From contig QUFP01000010.1 in NCBI GenBank assembly GCA_003478935.1, forward strand, positions 1 through 64,000: DNA of 64,000 bases, in the 5' to 3' direction. The notes under the pieces were generated by a model. The model saw only the letters and a program-made list of their open reading frames with translations. It was not told where the DNA came from and ran no database searches. Source of the DNA: Firmicutes bacterium AF25-13AC (GTDB taxonomy: Bacteria; Bacillota; Clostridia; Lachnospirales; Lachnospiraceae). Shown in pieces: positions 19,659 through 27,801 of this stretch. The position numbers and the translations under genes were made by a program. The stretch's first letter is position 1. Every line of letters starts with the position of its first letter.

Positions 19659-20593
19659 TATTCGCTGTCTGTCAGTCCGGCACCATTTTTAGCAACAACA
19701 TGGGCAGAAACCTTATTCGCCTGTGAGAGTGCCTCTGCCCAAGAGCAGCCATTTGCGCGGCTGGCCATGATCTGACCAATATGACTGTCTCCGGCACCAA
19801 TTGTATCTGCAACAGTTGTCTTTATGCCATCAACCTCTGTTAAATTATCTTTTCCTGCCTCCAGACAGCAGGAGCCATCCTTACCTTTTGTGATAATTAC
19901 GGTATTAGATGTTGCATTTTGAAGAATCTTTGCCGCCTCTAAAAGAGATACAGCGCTAAATTCATCTACTCCACATTTAAAATCAGAGACCGTTAAGCTG
20001 CTTAGCTCGAATGCTTCCTCATCGTTTATATGAAGAATAGGATTTAGATTATATAGGCGCTTCATTTTCTTTTCACCGATCTGTCGAATACGAGGACCTG
20101 GTGCAAAGAAGATCTGCGGACCGCGGTGCTGTTCAAGCCATGAAATTAGATCGTCACCTGTTGGCTCCTCGATTTCAAGGCCGCATACATAGATCATAGA
20201 AATCTGTGAAATGTCAATATTTTCCATCCACTCATGATTAAAGGTATATTCTGCACCATGCACCGATAAAAATGTACGTTCTCCGTTTTCGTCGACAAGA
20301 CAGTAGCAGCAGCCATTTTCTGCATCTACATTCACATGAATAGGAAGTTTACGTGCCTGAAACGACTTTCTTATATAATCGCCATATACACCAGTTCCAA
20401 TAGGTGTCACAAACATATACGGGACACCTGACTGACGTACAATATTAGCTGCGTTATAGGCACAGCCTCCAAGTGCGAGTGTCTGGCGCTTTGGCTGAAT
20501 ATCCTCTGCTGTTTTGGGAAGATGATCAATTTCAATGATTACATCGACACATGTACTGCCGATCAATAAAATTTTAGGCATTGATGATTGCAT
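19637..20593 (-). CDS. PfkB-family carbohydrate/nucleoside kinase
   Basis: This 318-residue ribokinase-fold kinase phosphorylates a sugar or nucleoside that I cannot name. The family signatures are GGCAYNAANIVRQSG at about residue 43 and the C-terminal DTIGAGDSHIG with the catalytic Asp. The latter has D-S-H where most members have D-(S/A)-F. The frame is open to 20806, but the ATG at 20593 has AAGGAGA eight nt upstream. The extension would translate the structured element at 20712-20881, so it is rejected. It is monocistronic, with promoter at 20636-20664. Confidence 0.85.
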   Translation of the reverse strand: MQSSMPKILLIGSTCVDVIIEIDHLPKTAEDIQPKRQTLALGGCAYNAANIVRQSGVPYMFVTPIGTGVYGDYIRKSFQARKLPIHVNVDAENGCCYCLVDENGERTFLSVHGAEYTFNHEWMENIDISQISMIYVCGLEIEEPTGDDLISWLEQHRGPQIFFAPGPRIRQIGEKKMKRLYNLNPILHINDEEAFELSSLTVSDFKCGVDEFSAVSLLEAAKILQNATSNTVIITKGKDGSCCLEAGKDNLTEVDGIKTTVADTIGAGDSHIGQIMASRANGCSWAEALSQANKVSAHVVAKNGAGLTDSEYQDCFDR

Positions 20594-20635
20594 TAGGTAA
20601 ATCTCCTTATATTTTTTCTTTACTGTCACAAAGAG

Positions 20636-20664
20636 ATTATAATTCCTTGACGATGTAAAGTAAA
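20636..20664 (-). promoter_or_regulatory. Promoter of PfkB-family kinase
   Basis: On the minus strand TTTACT (20664-20659), 17 nt and TATAAT (20641-20636), about 43 nt before the chosen start codon. Confidence 0.5.
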
Positions 20665-20674
20665 CACCATTTGC

Positions 20675-20703
20675 TTGATTGACGGCAAAAAGAATGATAC
20701 AAT
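20675..20703 (+). promoter_or_regulatory. Putative holA promoter feeding into structured element
   Basis: TTGATT (20675-20680), 17 nt and TACAAT (20698-20703). The predicted start, about 20710, falls at the first bases of the structured repeat, so that repeat would form the holA 5' leader. Confidence 0.45.
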
Positions 20704-20711
20704 AATACAAA

Positions 20712-20881
20712 GATACCAGGGTCAAAAGGTCAGAAATCCGATGCAAGCTTGCTTGCAAGAGGATTTTTGATCTCTTGACTCGCCAAAAACATGAGTAAGT
20801 AGCCATTTTTGAAGAAAAATGAGCGGATTACGAATGTTTTTGAAGATTGCGAGAGTGCAAAGCACGTAGCAATCTGGTATC
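20712..20881 (+). repeat. Structured intergenic element, copy A (three-hairpin, complementary ends)
   Basis: This 170-nt element is bounded by GATACCAG (20712-20719) and CTGGTATC (20874-20881). Hairpin 1 is a 19-bp stem (20721-20739 with 20761-20779) topped by TGCAAG-CTTG-CTTGCA. Hairpin 2 is CAAAAACAT/ATGTTTTTG (20784-20792 with 20834-20842) around ATTTTT-GAAG-AAAAAT. Hairpin 3 is GATTGC/GCAATC (20845-20850 with 20869-20874) around GTGC-AAA-GCAC. Copy B at 31804 has the same architecture with different, compensating stem bases. It lies immediately upstream of holA on the same strand. Confidence 0.75.
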
Positions 20882-20906
20882 ATACAAAACATTAATAGGA
20901 GTCTTT

Positions 20907-21896
20907 ATGGAAAAACTCAGACAAGATATTCGTGCCAATCAGTTTGAGCGCGTATATCTTTTATATGGTGAGGAACGATATCTGGTTCAGATGTATAAGA
21001 ATCAGTTAAAAAAAGCAATCATCGGCGATGATACGATGAATTTGAATCAATATACCGGGAAAGGTCTGCCTGTACAAGAGGTGGAAAATGCGGTAATGAC
21101 AATGCCGTTTTTTGCAGACAGACGTTTGGTTCTGCTAGAGGATACAGGATTATTTAAAAGCAGTGATGAACAGTGGAGTAATCTTGTTAAAACAATTCCG
21201 GATAGCTGCCATGTCCTTTTTGTTGAGCAGGAGGTAGATAAGCGAAGCAGAATGTATAAGGCTGTAAAGGAATGTGGCTATTGCGCAGAGATGACGCATC
21301 CTTCAATGCAGCAGCGTACACAGTGGATTTTAAAGGGATTTGGGCGTTATGGGTTAAAAATCACACAGTCTGCACTTGATTCGTTTCTTGAAAAAACAGG
21401 TGATGACATGGAAAACATCAGAAATGAGATGGAAAAATTGGCTTCTTTTTGTATGGGAAAAGAAGGCATCACAAAAGAAGATGTTGATTTTGTCTGTACG
21501 GAACAGATTGAAAATAGAATCTTTGATATGACACAGGCCGTAGCAGAGGGAAAGACACAGTATGCTCTTGAGTTATATGCTGATCTATTAGCATTGAAAG
21601 AGCCGGGAATGCGTATTTTATTTCTGATTGCACGTCAGATGAACCAACTTTTATGTGTAAAGGAGATGGAAGTCGGACGTCAGAATAAGGATCAAATTGC
21701 AGCTGCTTTAAAGGTTCGTTCGTTTGTAGTTAACAAATTGCTTGGACAGGCAAGACAATTCACCATTGATCAGCTGATACGCTGTGTTGAGCGTTGTGTT
21801 GAGCTTGAAGAAGCTGTAAAAAGAGGAAATATGAATGAAAGGATTGCTGTTGAGATGGTTTTATTATCAATTGCAAATCGTGAATATCATGCCTGA
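20907..21896 (+). CDS. holA: DNA polymerase III delta subunit
   Basis: HolA is the delta subunit of the clamp loader, the subunit that opens the sliding clamp during replication. The 329-residue protein begins MEKLRQDIRANQFERVYLLYG, the usual N-terminus with YGEE standing at the degenerate P-loop position. It continues through the clamp-binding region and a C-terminal collar domain (about 210-329, with GMRILFLIARQMNQLL). The ATG at 20907 has TAGGAG 5 nt upstream; the longer frame from 20847 would begin in the structured element and is rejected. A bidirectional terminator separates it from rpsT. Confidence 0.92.
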   Translation: MEKLRQDIRANQFERVYLLYGEERYLVQMYKNQLKKAIIGDDTMNLNQYTGKGLPVQEVENAVMTMPFFADRRLVLLEDTGLFKSSDEQWSNLVKTIPDSCHVLFVEQEVDKRSRMYKAVKECGYCAEMTHPSMQQRTQWILKGFGRYGLKITQSALDSFLEKTGDDMENIRNEMEKLASFCMGKEGITKEDVDFVCTEQIENRIFDMTQAVAEGKTQYALELYADLLALKEPGMRILFLIARQMNQLLCVKEMEVGRQNKDQIAAALKVRSFVVNKLLGQARQFTIDQLIRCVERCVELEEAVKRGNMNERIAVEMVLLSIANREYHA

Positions 21897-21900
21897 CTAA

Positions 21901-21933
21901 AAAAAGCTGCCTGCATGAAGCAGACAGCTTTTT
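21901..21933. terminator. Bidirectional terminator between holA and rpsT
   Basis: AAAAAGCTG-C-CTGC pairs with GCAG-A-CAGCTTTTT with one internal mismatch and a 5-nt loop. A and T tracts flank it, serving both convergent genes. Confidence 0.8.
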
Positions 21934-21951
21934 ATGTGTACAAGACACAAA

Positions 21952-22215
21952 TTAGTTCATAGCGTTAACAGCCTTGTTCATACGGCTGATCTTTCTGGAT
22001 ACAGTGTTATCATGATAAACACCCTTGGATGCAGCCTTTCTCATTACAGACTCAGCCTCAACAACTGCAGCCTGAGCAGCAGCCTTATCACCTGCAGCAA
22101 CAGCGCTCTCTACCTTCTTGATGTAGGTCTTTACCTTAGAACGAGCAGACTTGTTTCTATCTGCCTTTGCCTGACTAACTAAAACTCTCTTCTTTGCGGA
22201 CTTAATATTTGCCAT
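21952..22215 (-). CDS. rpsT: 30S ribosomal protein S20
   Basis: S20 binds 16S rRNA in the small subunit. The 87-residue, Lys/Arg/Ala-rich protein begins MANIKSAKKRVLVSQ and ends MNKAVNAMN, as in the family. The frame extends upstream to 22350, but the ATG at 22215 has a strong GGAGGTG ribosome-binding site and the conserved N-terminus. It is transcribed alone from the promoter at 22309-22337, leaving a leader of about 85 nt in which no clear autoregulatory fold is seen. Confidence 0.96.
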   Translation of the reverse strand: MANIKSAKKRVLVSQAKADRNKSARSKVKTYIKKVESAVAAGDKAAAQAAVVEAESVMRKAASKGVYHDNTVSRKISRMNKAVNAMN

Positions 22216-22308
22216 GGGGCACCTCCAAAATTTCTTGTTTTTTAATCTTTTTATAGTTTGAAAACGATACTGTGTATCACTCGAAAACACCGTTTCAACA
22301 CAAGTGGT

Positions 22309-22337
22309 ATCATAGCCTAAAAACATTGATCTGTCAA
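22309..22337 (-). promoter_or_regulatory. rpsT promoter
   Basis: On the minus strand TTGACA (22337-22332), 17 nt and TATGAT (22314-22309), near consensus. Confidence 0.7.
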
Positions 22338-22374
22338 TACATATTTTCAAAAAAAATGCAAAAAATACAAAAAA

Positions 22375-22426
22375 GTTTTACATGTAAAACAAGTAGGAGT
22401 TTCTAATAAAGTTTTACATGTAAAAC
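22375..22426. promoter_or_regulatory. Twin perfect 16-bp palindromes upstream of gpr
   Basis: GTTTTACATGTAAAAC occurs identically at 22375-22390 and 22411-22426, with 36 bp between copies. Each is a perfect palindrome. They sit 48-100 bp before gpr and look like paired operator sites for a dimeric repressor. The regulator is not identifiable here. Confidence 0.55.
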
Positions 22427-22473
22427 TTTGAATACTTTCATGAACCATTTTAACTAAGGAAGGTGAAAATATA

Positions 22474-23406
22474 ATGCTCAATGTAAAAGACAACAAAACA
22501 ATGATGTATACTGATCTCGCTGTTGAAATTCAGGAAGAATGCAGTGGCAGGCAAGGTGAGATTCCAGGCGTTGTACTGGAACAATACAAAGAAGATGGCA
22601 AAGGTATCCGTGTCACAAAAATACAAATCCAAACGGCAGATGGAGCAAAACGCATGGGGCGGCCCATAGGAAATTACATGACACTTGAGTCTGCAGATAA
22701 AGAACATTCTGATGAACATTCCGATAAAAATCTTTCTGGAACAAAGCTTCCTGATACAAATCTTCTTGCATCCTATATAAATGAGCTGCTTCCATCATCG
22801 GCTCATTCTTTTTTGATTGTTGGTCTTGGAAATGCCAATATGACAGCAGATGCACTCGGACCATTAACAATTGAGAAAATGGCTCAGTCAGGAATGGCTT
22901 CATATACTTCAATGATCGTTCCCGGTGTATTTGCGCAGACTGGAATGGAAAGCTGTGAAATCATACAGGGCATTGTACAACAAACTTCTCCAGACTGCAT
23001 CATAACTATTGATGCGCTTGCAGCAAGAAGTGCATTTCGGCTTGGTACAACAGTTCAGCTTACCGATACAGGTATTCGTCCAGGATCTGGTGTCGGAAAT
23101 GCAAGAAAGGGCATAACTAAGGAAAATATGAAGATTCCTGTGATTGCCATTGGGATTCCAACAGTTGTAAGTGCCGCAGCAATTGTATCTGATGCAATGG
23201 ATTCTTTAAAGCAGATAGGCTATAATGAAACGATTCTTGGAAGTATTGCGATGCTTGATAAAGAGGAATATTATCAGCTTATATCAGAAGTGTTTGCGCC
23301 AGAGCTTGGAAGTCTCTTTGTGATGCCTAAAAACCTTGATGAAGAATTAGATACGATGAGCAGCTTGCTTGCAGCGTCATTGTCACAAGTAATATGTAAA
23401 CGATAA
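22474..23406 (+). CDS. gpr: GPR germination endopeptidase
   Basis: GPR is the spore protease that degrades small acid-soluble DNA-binding proteins during germination. The N-terminal prodomain contains the self-cleavage site motif MYTDLAVE. Core signatures include IVGLGNANMTADALGP at about 112, GVFAQTGME, and IDALAARSAFRLGTTVQLTDTG, the part around the catalytic aspartates. Length is 310 residues, slightly below typical clostridial GPR. The ribosome-binding site AAGGAAGGTG is strong. It implies a spore-forming lineage. Two identical palindromes lie upstream. SpoIIP, often encoded next, is not intact here. Confidence 0.93.
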   Translation: MLNVKDNKTMMYTDLAVEIQEECSGRQGEIPGVVLEQYKEDGKGIRVTKIQIQTADGAKRMGRPIGNYMTLESADKEHSDEHSDKNLSGTKLPDTNLLASYINELLPSSAHSFLIVGLGNANMTADALGPLTIEKMAQSGMASYTSMIVPGVFAQTGMESCEIIQGIVQQTSPDCIITIDALAARSAFRLGTTVQLTDTGIRPGSGVGNARKGITKENMKIPVIAIGIPTVVSAAAIVSDAMDSLKQIGYNETILGSIAMLDKEEYYQLISEVFAPELGSLFVMPKNLDEELDTMSSLLAASLSQVICKR

Positions 23407-23472
23407 AATGCTGTAATAAAGAAAACTGGCTGATGCATAGAATAGGCCAGAAAATAAGAAAGGATTTTAGAA

Positions 23473-23808
23473 ATGTATAGAAGCTTTCATCCAAGGAGAA
23501 AAGAGAAAATAGTCACAACGATACTTTGGTTTTTGGCACTTGCCTGCTCTACCTATATTTTATGGAAAATTAATCCCTATCCAATTCAGCGCGGCATTGG
23601 CTGGACAAAACAAAAGACAGAACAGTTTTTAAATCGCTGCATAGACAATACAGTTTCTAATACACTTCCATCGCTTTCTATTTTTTTTGACTGTGAAGGA
23701 TTATCTAAAGAAAATATAACTCAGACAAATACGTTTTTTTCAAGCGATCCCTTTTATCAGCAGTTCCAAAATAATATTGGTTGCTCTCCAGACAAAAAAC
23801 AGGTATAA
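23473..23808 (+). CDS. Short membrane-anchored protein of unknown function, at the SpoIIP position
   Basis: This 111-residue protein has a basic N-terminus, one transmembrane helix (about 15-33) and a short hydrophilic tail. I recognise no domain. It has a good ribosome-binding site (AAAGGA) and lies 66 nt after gpr. In many Clostridia that position holds spoIIP, whose product begins with just such an anchor before its amidase domain. It might therefore be a truncated SpoIIP or an unrelated small protein. No amidase motif or out-of-frame continuation is present before pepT. Confidence 0.6.
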   Translation: MYRSFHPRRKEKIVTTILWFLALACSTYILWKINPYPIQRGIGWTKQKTEQFLNRCIDNTVSNTLPSLSIFFDCEGLSKENITQTNTFFSSDPFYQQFQNNIGCSPDKKQV

Positions 23809-23809
23809 T
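23781..23809 (+). promoter_or_regulatory. pepT promoter
   Basis: TTGCTC (23781-23786), 17 nt and TATAAT (23804-23809), overlapping the end of the preceding short gene and about 36 nt before pepT. Confidence 0.6.
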
Positions 23810-23844
23810 ACTGAAAGATAATATTAAATAGTGGAGGTAACAAA

Positions 23845-25098
23845 ATGTCTGAAACAACAAATGTTATGAATTCTGAAGTAGTAAAGCGTTTGCTTTGCTA
23901 TGTTTCCTACGATACACAGTCAAAGGATGAAAGCAGTGAAGTGCCGAGCACACAAAAGCAGTTTGACTTGGCAAAGGTATTAAAAAAAGAGCTTGAGGAG
24001 ATTGGAGCTTTGGATGTACGTCTTAGCGATCACTGCTATGTGTATGCAAAGATTCCGTCTAACTTAGATAAGAAGGTTCCGGCAATCGGTTTTATCGCCC
24101 ATATGGATACTTCACCTGCATTAAGCGGAAAAGATATTAAGCCGCAGATAATACAAAATTATGACGGCGGTGTAATCAAACTTGGTGAAAGTGGCTTTTC
24201 TATGGGACCAAAAGAGTTCCCGGTACTTGCCGAATTAAAGGGAAAGAGTCTTATTACTACAGATGGAACAACACTTCTTGGCGCAGATGATAAGGCTGGT
24301 GTTGCCGAGATCATGACAATGGCAGCATTCTTTTTGGCACATCCAGAAGTAAAGCACGGTGATATCTGCATCGCATTTACACCAGATGAGGAAGTGGGAA
24401 ATGGTGTTGAATATTTTGACGTGCCGGGCTTTGGTGCTGACTTTGCTTATACAGTAGATGGCGGTTCTGTCGGTGAAATTGAATATGAAAACTTCAATGC
24501 TGCAAATCTGCGTGTTGAAGTGCAGGGATATGGCATCCATCCAGGCAGCGCAAAGGGCAAAATGAAAAATGCCATCCGCATGGCAATGGAATTTGAGCAG
24601 ATGCTGACAGTATTTGATAATCCGGAATATACAGATGGCTATGAGGGTTTTCATCATCTTGGCGGTATCGAAGGCGATTCAGAGCATACAACAATGCATT
24701 ACATTGTACGTGATCATGACGCTGGAAAGCTTAACCAGAAGTTAGCTGAGATTGATAAGGCTTCGGAGTATCTGAATTTTAAATATGGAGAGGGATCTTT
24801 TAAGGTGGTGCGTACTGGTTCTTATCAAAACATGAAGGAAATGATTCTTCCTCATATGCATTTGGTTGAGTATGCAAAGGAAGCTATGAGAGAGCTTGGA
24901 TTAAATGCTAAGAGTGTTCCGATTCGCGGTGGTACAGATGGTGCAAGATTATCCTTTATGGGCCTTCCATGTCCGAACCTCTGCACAGGAGGCGCTAATT
25001 ATCATGGCCGCTTTGAATATGCATGTATTGAGCAGATGGAGCTGTGTGTTGAGATTTTAAAGAAAATTGTTGAAAAGTATGCAGTTAAAGAAATCTGA
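23845..25098 (+). CDS. pepT: Peptidase T (tripeptide aminopeptidase, M20B)
   Basis: PepT releases N-terminal residues from tripeptides in the cytoplasm, using two zinc ions. Metal and catalytic motifs are in family order: IAHMDTSPA (His, Asp) at about 84, [15 protein letters not shown] (bridging Asp), TPDEEVGNG (catalytic Glu pair), YTVDGG and [13 protein letters not shown] near the C-terminus. A dimerisation lid occupies about 215-330. Length 417 is standard. The ribosome-binding site GGAGG is present, and it has its own promoter. Confidence 0.94.
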   Translation: MSETTNVMNSEVVKRLLCYVSYDTQSKDESSEVPSTQKQFDLAKVLKKELEEIGALDVRLSDHCYVYAKIPSNLDKKVPAIGFIAHMDTSPALSGKDIKPQIIQNYDGGVIKLGESGFSMGPKEFPVLAELKGKSLITTDGTTLLGADDKAGVAEIMTMAAFFLAHPEVKHGDICIAFTPDEEVGNGVEYFDVPGFGADFAYTVDGGSVGEIEYENFNAANLRVEVQGYGIHPGSAKGKMKNAIRMAMEFEQMLTVFDNPEYTDGYEGFHHLGGIEGDSEHTTMHYIVRDHDAGKLNQKLAEIDKASEYLNFKYGEGSFKVVRTGSYQNMKEMILPHMHLVEYAKEAMRELGLNAKSVPIRGGTDGARLSFMGLPCPNLCTGGANYHGRFEYACIEQMELCVEILKKIVEKYAVKEI

Positions 25099-25166
25099 TA
25101 TTCAGAAATCTATATTCAGAAACAAGAACTACTGAAAAGCAAAAAGATTAAAGTGAGGAATTTTGA

Positions 25167-27068
25167 ATGATAACAAAGCAATTTAGCAGGCCATCAGTGA
25201 AGATGGCTCTGTCCGATGAGCTTTTAATGAAGGTAGAGCAGCCAGCTCGTTATCTTGGAAATGAGGTAAATGCGGCAAATAAGGATAAATCAAAGGCAGA
25301 GGTATCCTTCTGTATGTGTTTTCCAGATGTTTACGAGATTGGTATGTCTCATCTTGGAATCCAGATTCTATATGATATGTTTAACCGTTTTGAGGATACA
25401 TATTGTGACCGCGTGTATTCTCCATGGATTGATCTTGATAAAATGATGAGAGAACAAGACATAAAGCTGTTTGCAGTAGAATCACAGGAACCGGTAAAGA
25501 GTTTTGATTTTCTTGGAATCACACTTCAATATGAGATGTGCTACACAAATATCCTGCAGATTTTGGATTTAAGTGGTATTGCACTTAGAAGCGCTGACCG
25601 TGATATTAATGATCCGTTTGTAATTGGAGGAGGACCATGTACTTATAATCCAGAACCAATTGCTCCATTCTTTGACCTTTTCTATATGGGAGAGGGTGAG
25701 ACTCAGTATCGTGCACTTCTTGATCTTTATAAAAAGTGGCGCGCAGAAGGCGGCTCAAGGGAAGACTTTTTACATGAGGCAGCTAAAATTCCTGGCATCT
25801 ATGTGCCTTCTTTATATGATGTCACATACAAGGAAGATGGAACTATTGATGCAATGACACCGATCTACGATGATGTGCCCAAAACAGTGCGCAAGGAAAT
25901 TGTACTCGATATGACAGGTGCAGTCTATCCGGAAAGACCGCTTGTGCCTCATATTCGTGCTGTGCAGGATCGTGTTGTGTTAGAGATTCAGCGAGGCTGT
26001 ATCAGAGGCTGTCGTTTCTGCCAGGCTGGTATGGTTTACCGTCCTGTGCGTGAGCGTGATGTAGAGCGTCTGAAGCAGCTTGCAGTTACAATGCTTCATA
26101 ATACCGGTTATGATGAGATTTCATTAAGCTCATTAAGCTCTAGTGACTACTCAAAGCTGCCTGAGCTTGTAAATTTCTTAATTGAAGAATGCAGCAAGCG
26201 AAAAATCAATATTTCTTTGCCGTCTCTTCGTATTGATGCATTTTCACTTGATGTTATGAGTAAGGTGCAGGATGTCAAAAAAAGCAGTCTTACATTTGCA
26301 CCAGAGGCAGGTACACAGCGTCTTCGTGATGTAATAAACAAGGGCTTGACTGAGGAGGTAATTCTTCAGGGTGCAAGAGAAGCTTTTGAGGGCGGCTGGA
26401 GTCATGTAAAGCTGTATTTTATGCTTGGACTGCCAACTGAGACAGAAGAGGATATGAAGGGCATACCAGAGCTTGCAGAGCGCATGGCAGAGGCTTATTA
26501 TGAGATCCCAAAGGAAAGAAGAAATGGAAAATGTCAGATTACCATGAGTACATCTTTCTTTGTTCCAAAGCCATGTACACCATTCCAGTGGGCAAGAATG
26601 TATTCTCCTGAGGATTACTTGGGACGCGCAAGAATTGTAAATCACACAATGAAGCAGCAGCATAACCAAAAGAGTCTCAAGTACAACTGGCATGAAGCAT
26701 ATGTAACAGTTCTCGAGGGTGTTTTGGCACGCGGTGACAGAAAAGTGGCTGATGCCATTGAGACAGCCTATAAGATGGGTGCACTGTATGATGCATGGGG
26801 AGAAACATTCCACTATGAGATTTGGACAGCTGCTTTTGAAAAATGCGGCTTATCAATTGATTTTTATAATACAAGAGAGCGCAGTCTTGATGAGGTATTC
26901 CCGTGGGATTTCATTGATACTGGCGTGACAAAGGCATTTTATAAGAGAGAATGGGAGCGTGCAATGCAGGAGAAGATTACGCCGAATTGCCGCCAGTCCT
27001 GTTCCGGCTGCGGAGCAAAGCGTTTTGGAGGAGGTGTCTGCTTTGAAAATCAGAATTCAGTTTGCTAA
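25167..27068 (+). CDS. B12-binding-domain radical SAM protein (TIGR03960 type)
   Basis: This 633-residue radical SAM enzyme belongs to a group conserved next to rng and rplU in Clostridia; its reaction is not established. The N-terminal 200 residues resemble a B12-binding-type fold (SFCMCFPDVYEIGMSHLG). The radical SAM core follows, with the 4Fe-4S motif RGCIRGCRFCQAG (C-x3-C-x2-C). The C-terminus carries a Cys cluster, CRQSCSGCGAKRFGGGVC, that may bind a metal. It overlaps the next gene, its DUF2344 partner, by 26 nt. Some genomes fuse the pair, which suggests they act together, probably in RNA or cofactor modification. Confidence 0.88.
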   Translation: MITKQFSRPSVKMALSDELLMKVEQPARYLGNEVNAANKDKSKAEVSFCMCFPDVYEIGMSHLGIQILYDMFNRFEDTYCDRVYSPWIDLDKMMREQDIKLFAVESQEPVKSFDFLGITLQYEMCYTNILQILDLSGIALRSADRDINDPFVIGGGPCTYNPEPIAPFFDLFYMGEGETQYRALLDLYKKWRAEGGSREDFLHEAAKIPGIYVPSLYDVTYKEDGTIDAMTPIYDDVPKTVRKEIVLDMTGAVYPERPLVPHIRAVQDRVVLEIQRGCIRGCRFCQAGMVYRPVRERDVERLKQLAVTMLHNTGYDEISLSSLSSSDYSKLPELVNFLIEECSKRKINISLPSLRIDAFSLDVMSKVQDVKKSSLTFAPEAGTQRLRDVINKGLTEEVILQGAREAFEGGWSHVKLYFMLGLPTETEEDMKGIPELAERMAEAYYEIPKERRNGKCQITMSTSFFVPKPCTPFQWARMYSPEDYLGRARIVNHTMKQQHNQKSLKYNWHEAYVTVLEGVLARGDRKVADAIETAYKMGALYDAWGETFHYEIWTAAFEKCGLSIDFYNTRERSLDEVFPWDFIDTGVTKAFYKREWERAMQEKITPNCRQSCSGCGAKRFGGGVCFENQNSVC

Positions 27069-27801
27069 ATATGGAAAGATGATCTATATCGGACATCTTG
27101 ATATAATGCGTTATTTTCAGAAGGCGCTTCGCCGTGCAGATGTAGATCTTGCCTATACACAGGGTTACAATCCGCATCCTATTTTATCTTTTGCGGCTCC
27201 TCTTGGTGTAGGCATTACAAGCTGCGGTGAGTATGCTGATCTTGAGGTTAATTCAAGCGGTTCCTCTAAGGAAATGCTGGCGCGTCTCAATGAAGTCATG
27301 GTTCCTGGAATGGAGATTATTGACTATCGTGTATTGCCAGATGATGCTAAAAACGCGATGAGCTGTGTGGCTGCTGCAGATTATTGCCTGACATTTCGAG
27401 AGAAACACACACCGCTTGATACGTTTGGCATGACATCTGCTGCTTATTTAAAAGGCTTTGAAGAGTTTTTACAGCAGGAATCTATTGTAATTATTAAGGA
27501 AACAAAAAAAGGCACTCGCGAAATGGATATTCGTCCGCTGATTTATGATTTTTGTTTACAGGAAAAAAGTGAGACAGGAGACGGTCCGGCAATCTTTTTG
27601 CAGGTATCAACTGGAAGCACCGATAATTTAAAGCCTGAACTTGTATTAAAGGCATATCATGAGCAGACTGGTCTTTCCTGGAATCCTGGAGACATTTCAA
27701 TTTGCCGCCTTGAGACTTATACTAATATGGCAGTCTCTGCGCCAGACTGCATTGTAACACCGCAGTTTGTGCCGCTTCGCGAGATGGGAAACGTATTATG
27801 A
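27043..27801 (+). CDS. DUF2344 (TIGR03936) protein, partner of the radical SAM enzyme
   Basis: This 252-residue protein belongs to a family found fused to or beside TIGR03960 radical SAM enzymes. The N-terminus IRIQFAKYGKMIYIGHLD and the segment LAYTQGYNPHPILSFAAPLGVG are typical. The start is TTG at 27043, six nt after GGAGGAGGTG, inside the end of the upstream gene. A longer in-frame reading from 26959 lacks a ribosome-binding site and would begin in the upstream Cys cluster in the wrong frame. Its last four bases overlap the rng start (ATGA). Its biochemical role is unknown. Confidence 0.85.
   Translation: MKIRIQFAKYGKMIYIGHLDIMRYFQKALRRADVDLAYTQGYNPHPILSFAAPLGVGITSCGEYADLEVNSSGSSKEMLARLNEVMVPGMEIIDYRVLPDDAKNAMSCVAAADYCLTFREKHTPLDTFGMTSAAYLKGFEEFLQQESIVIIKETKKGTREMDIRPLIYDFCLQEKSETGDGPAIFLQVSTGSTDNLKPELVLKAYHEQTGLSWNPGDISICRLETYTNMAVSAPDCIVTPQFVPLREMGNVL

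Noticed and set aside
20594..20806. 71-residue N-terminal extension of the PfkB-family kinase
   Set aside because: It would translate part of the structured element and lacks a ribosome-binding site; the internal ATG at 20593 has a strong one.
22429..22452. Sigma-G promoter directly before gpr
   Set aside because: A CATTTTA-like -10 can be found, but no -35 at proper spacing, and its start would be too close to the ribosome-binding site.
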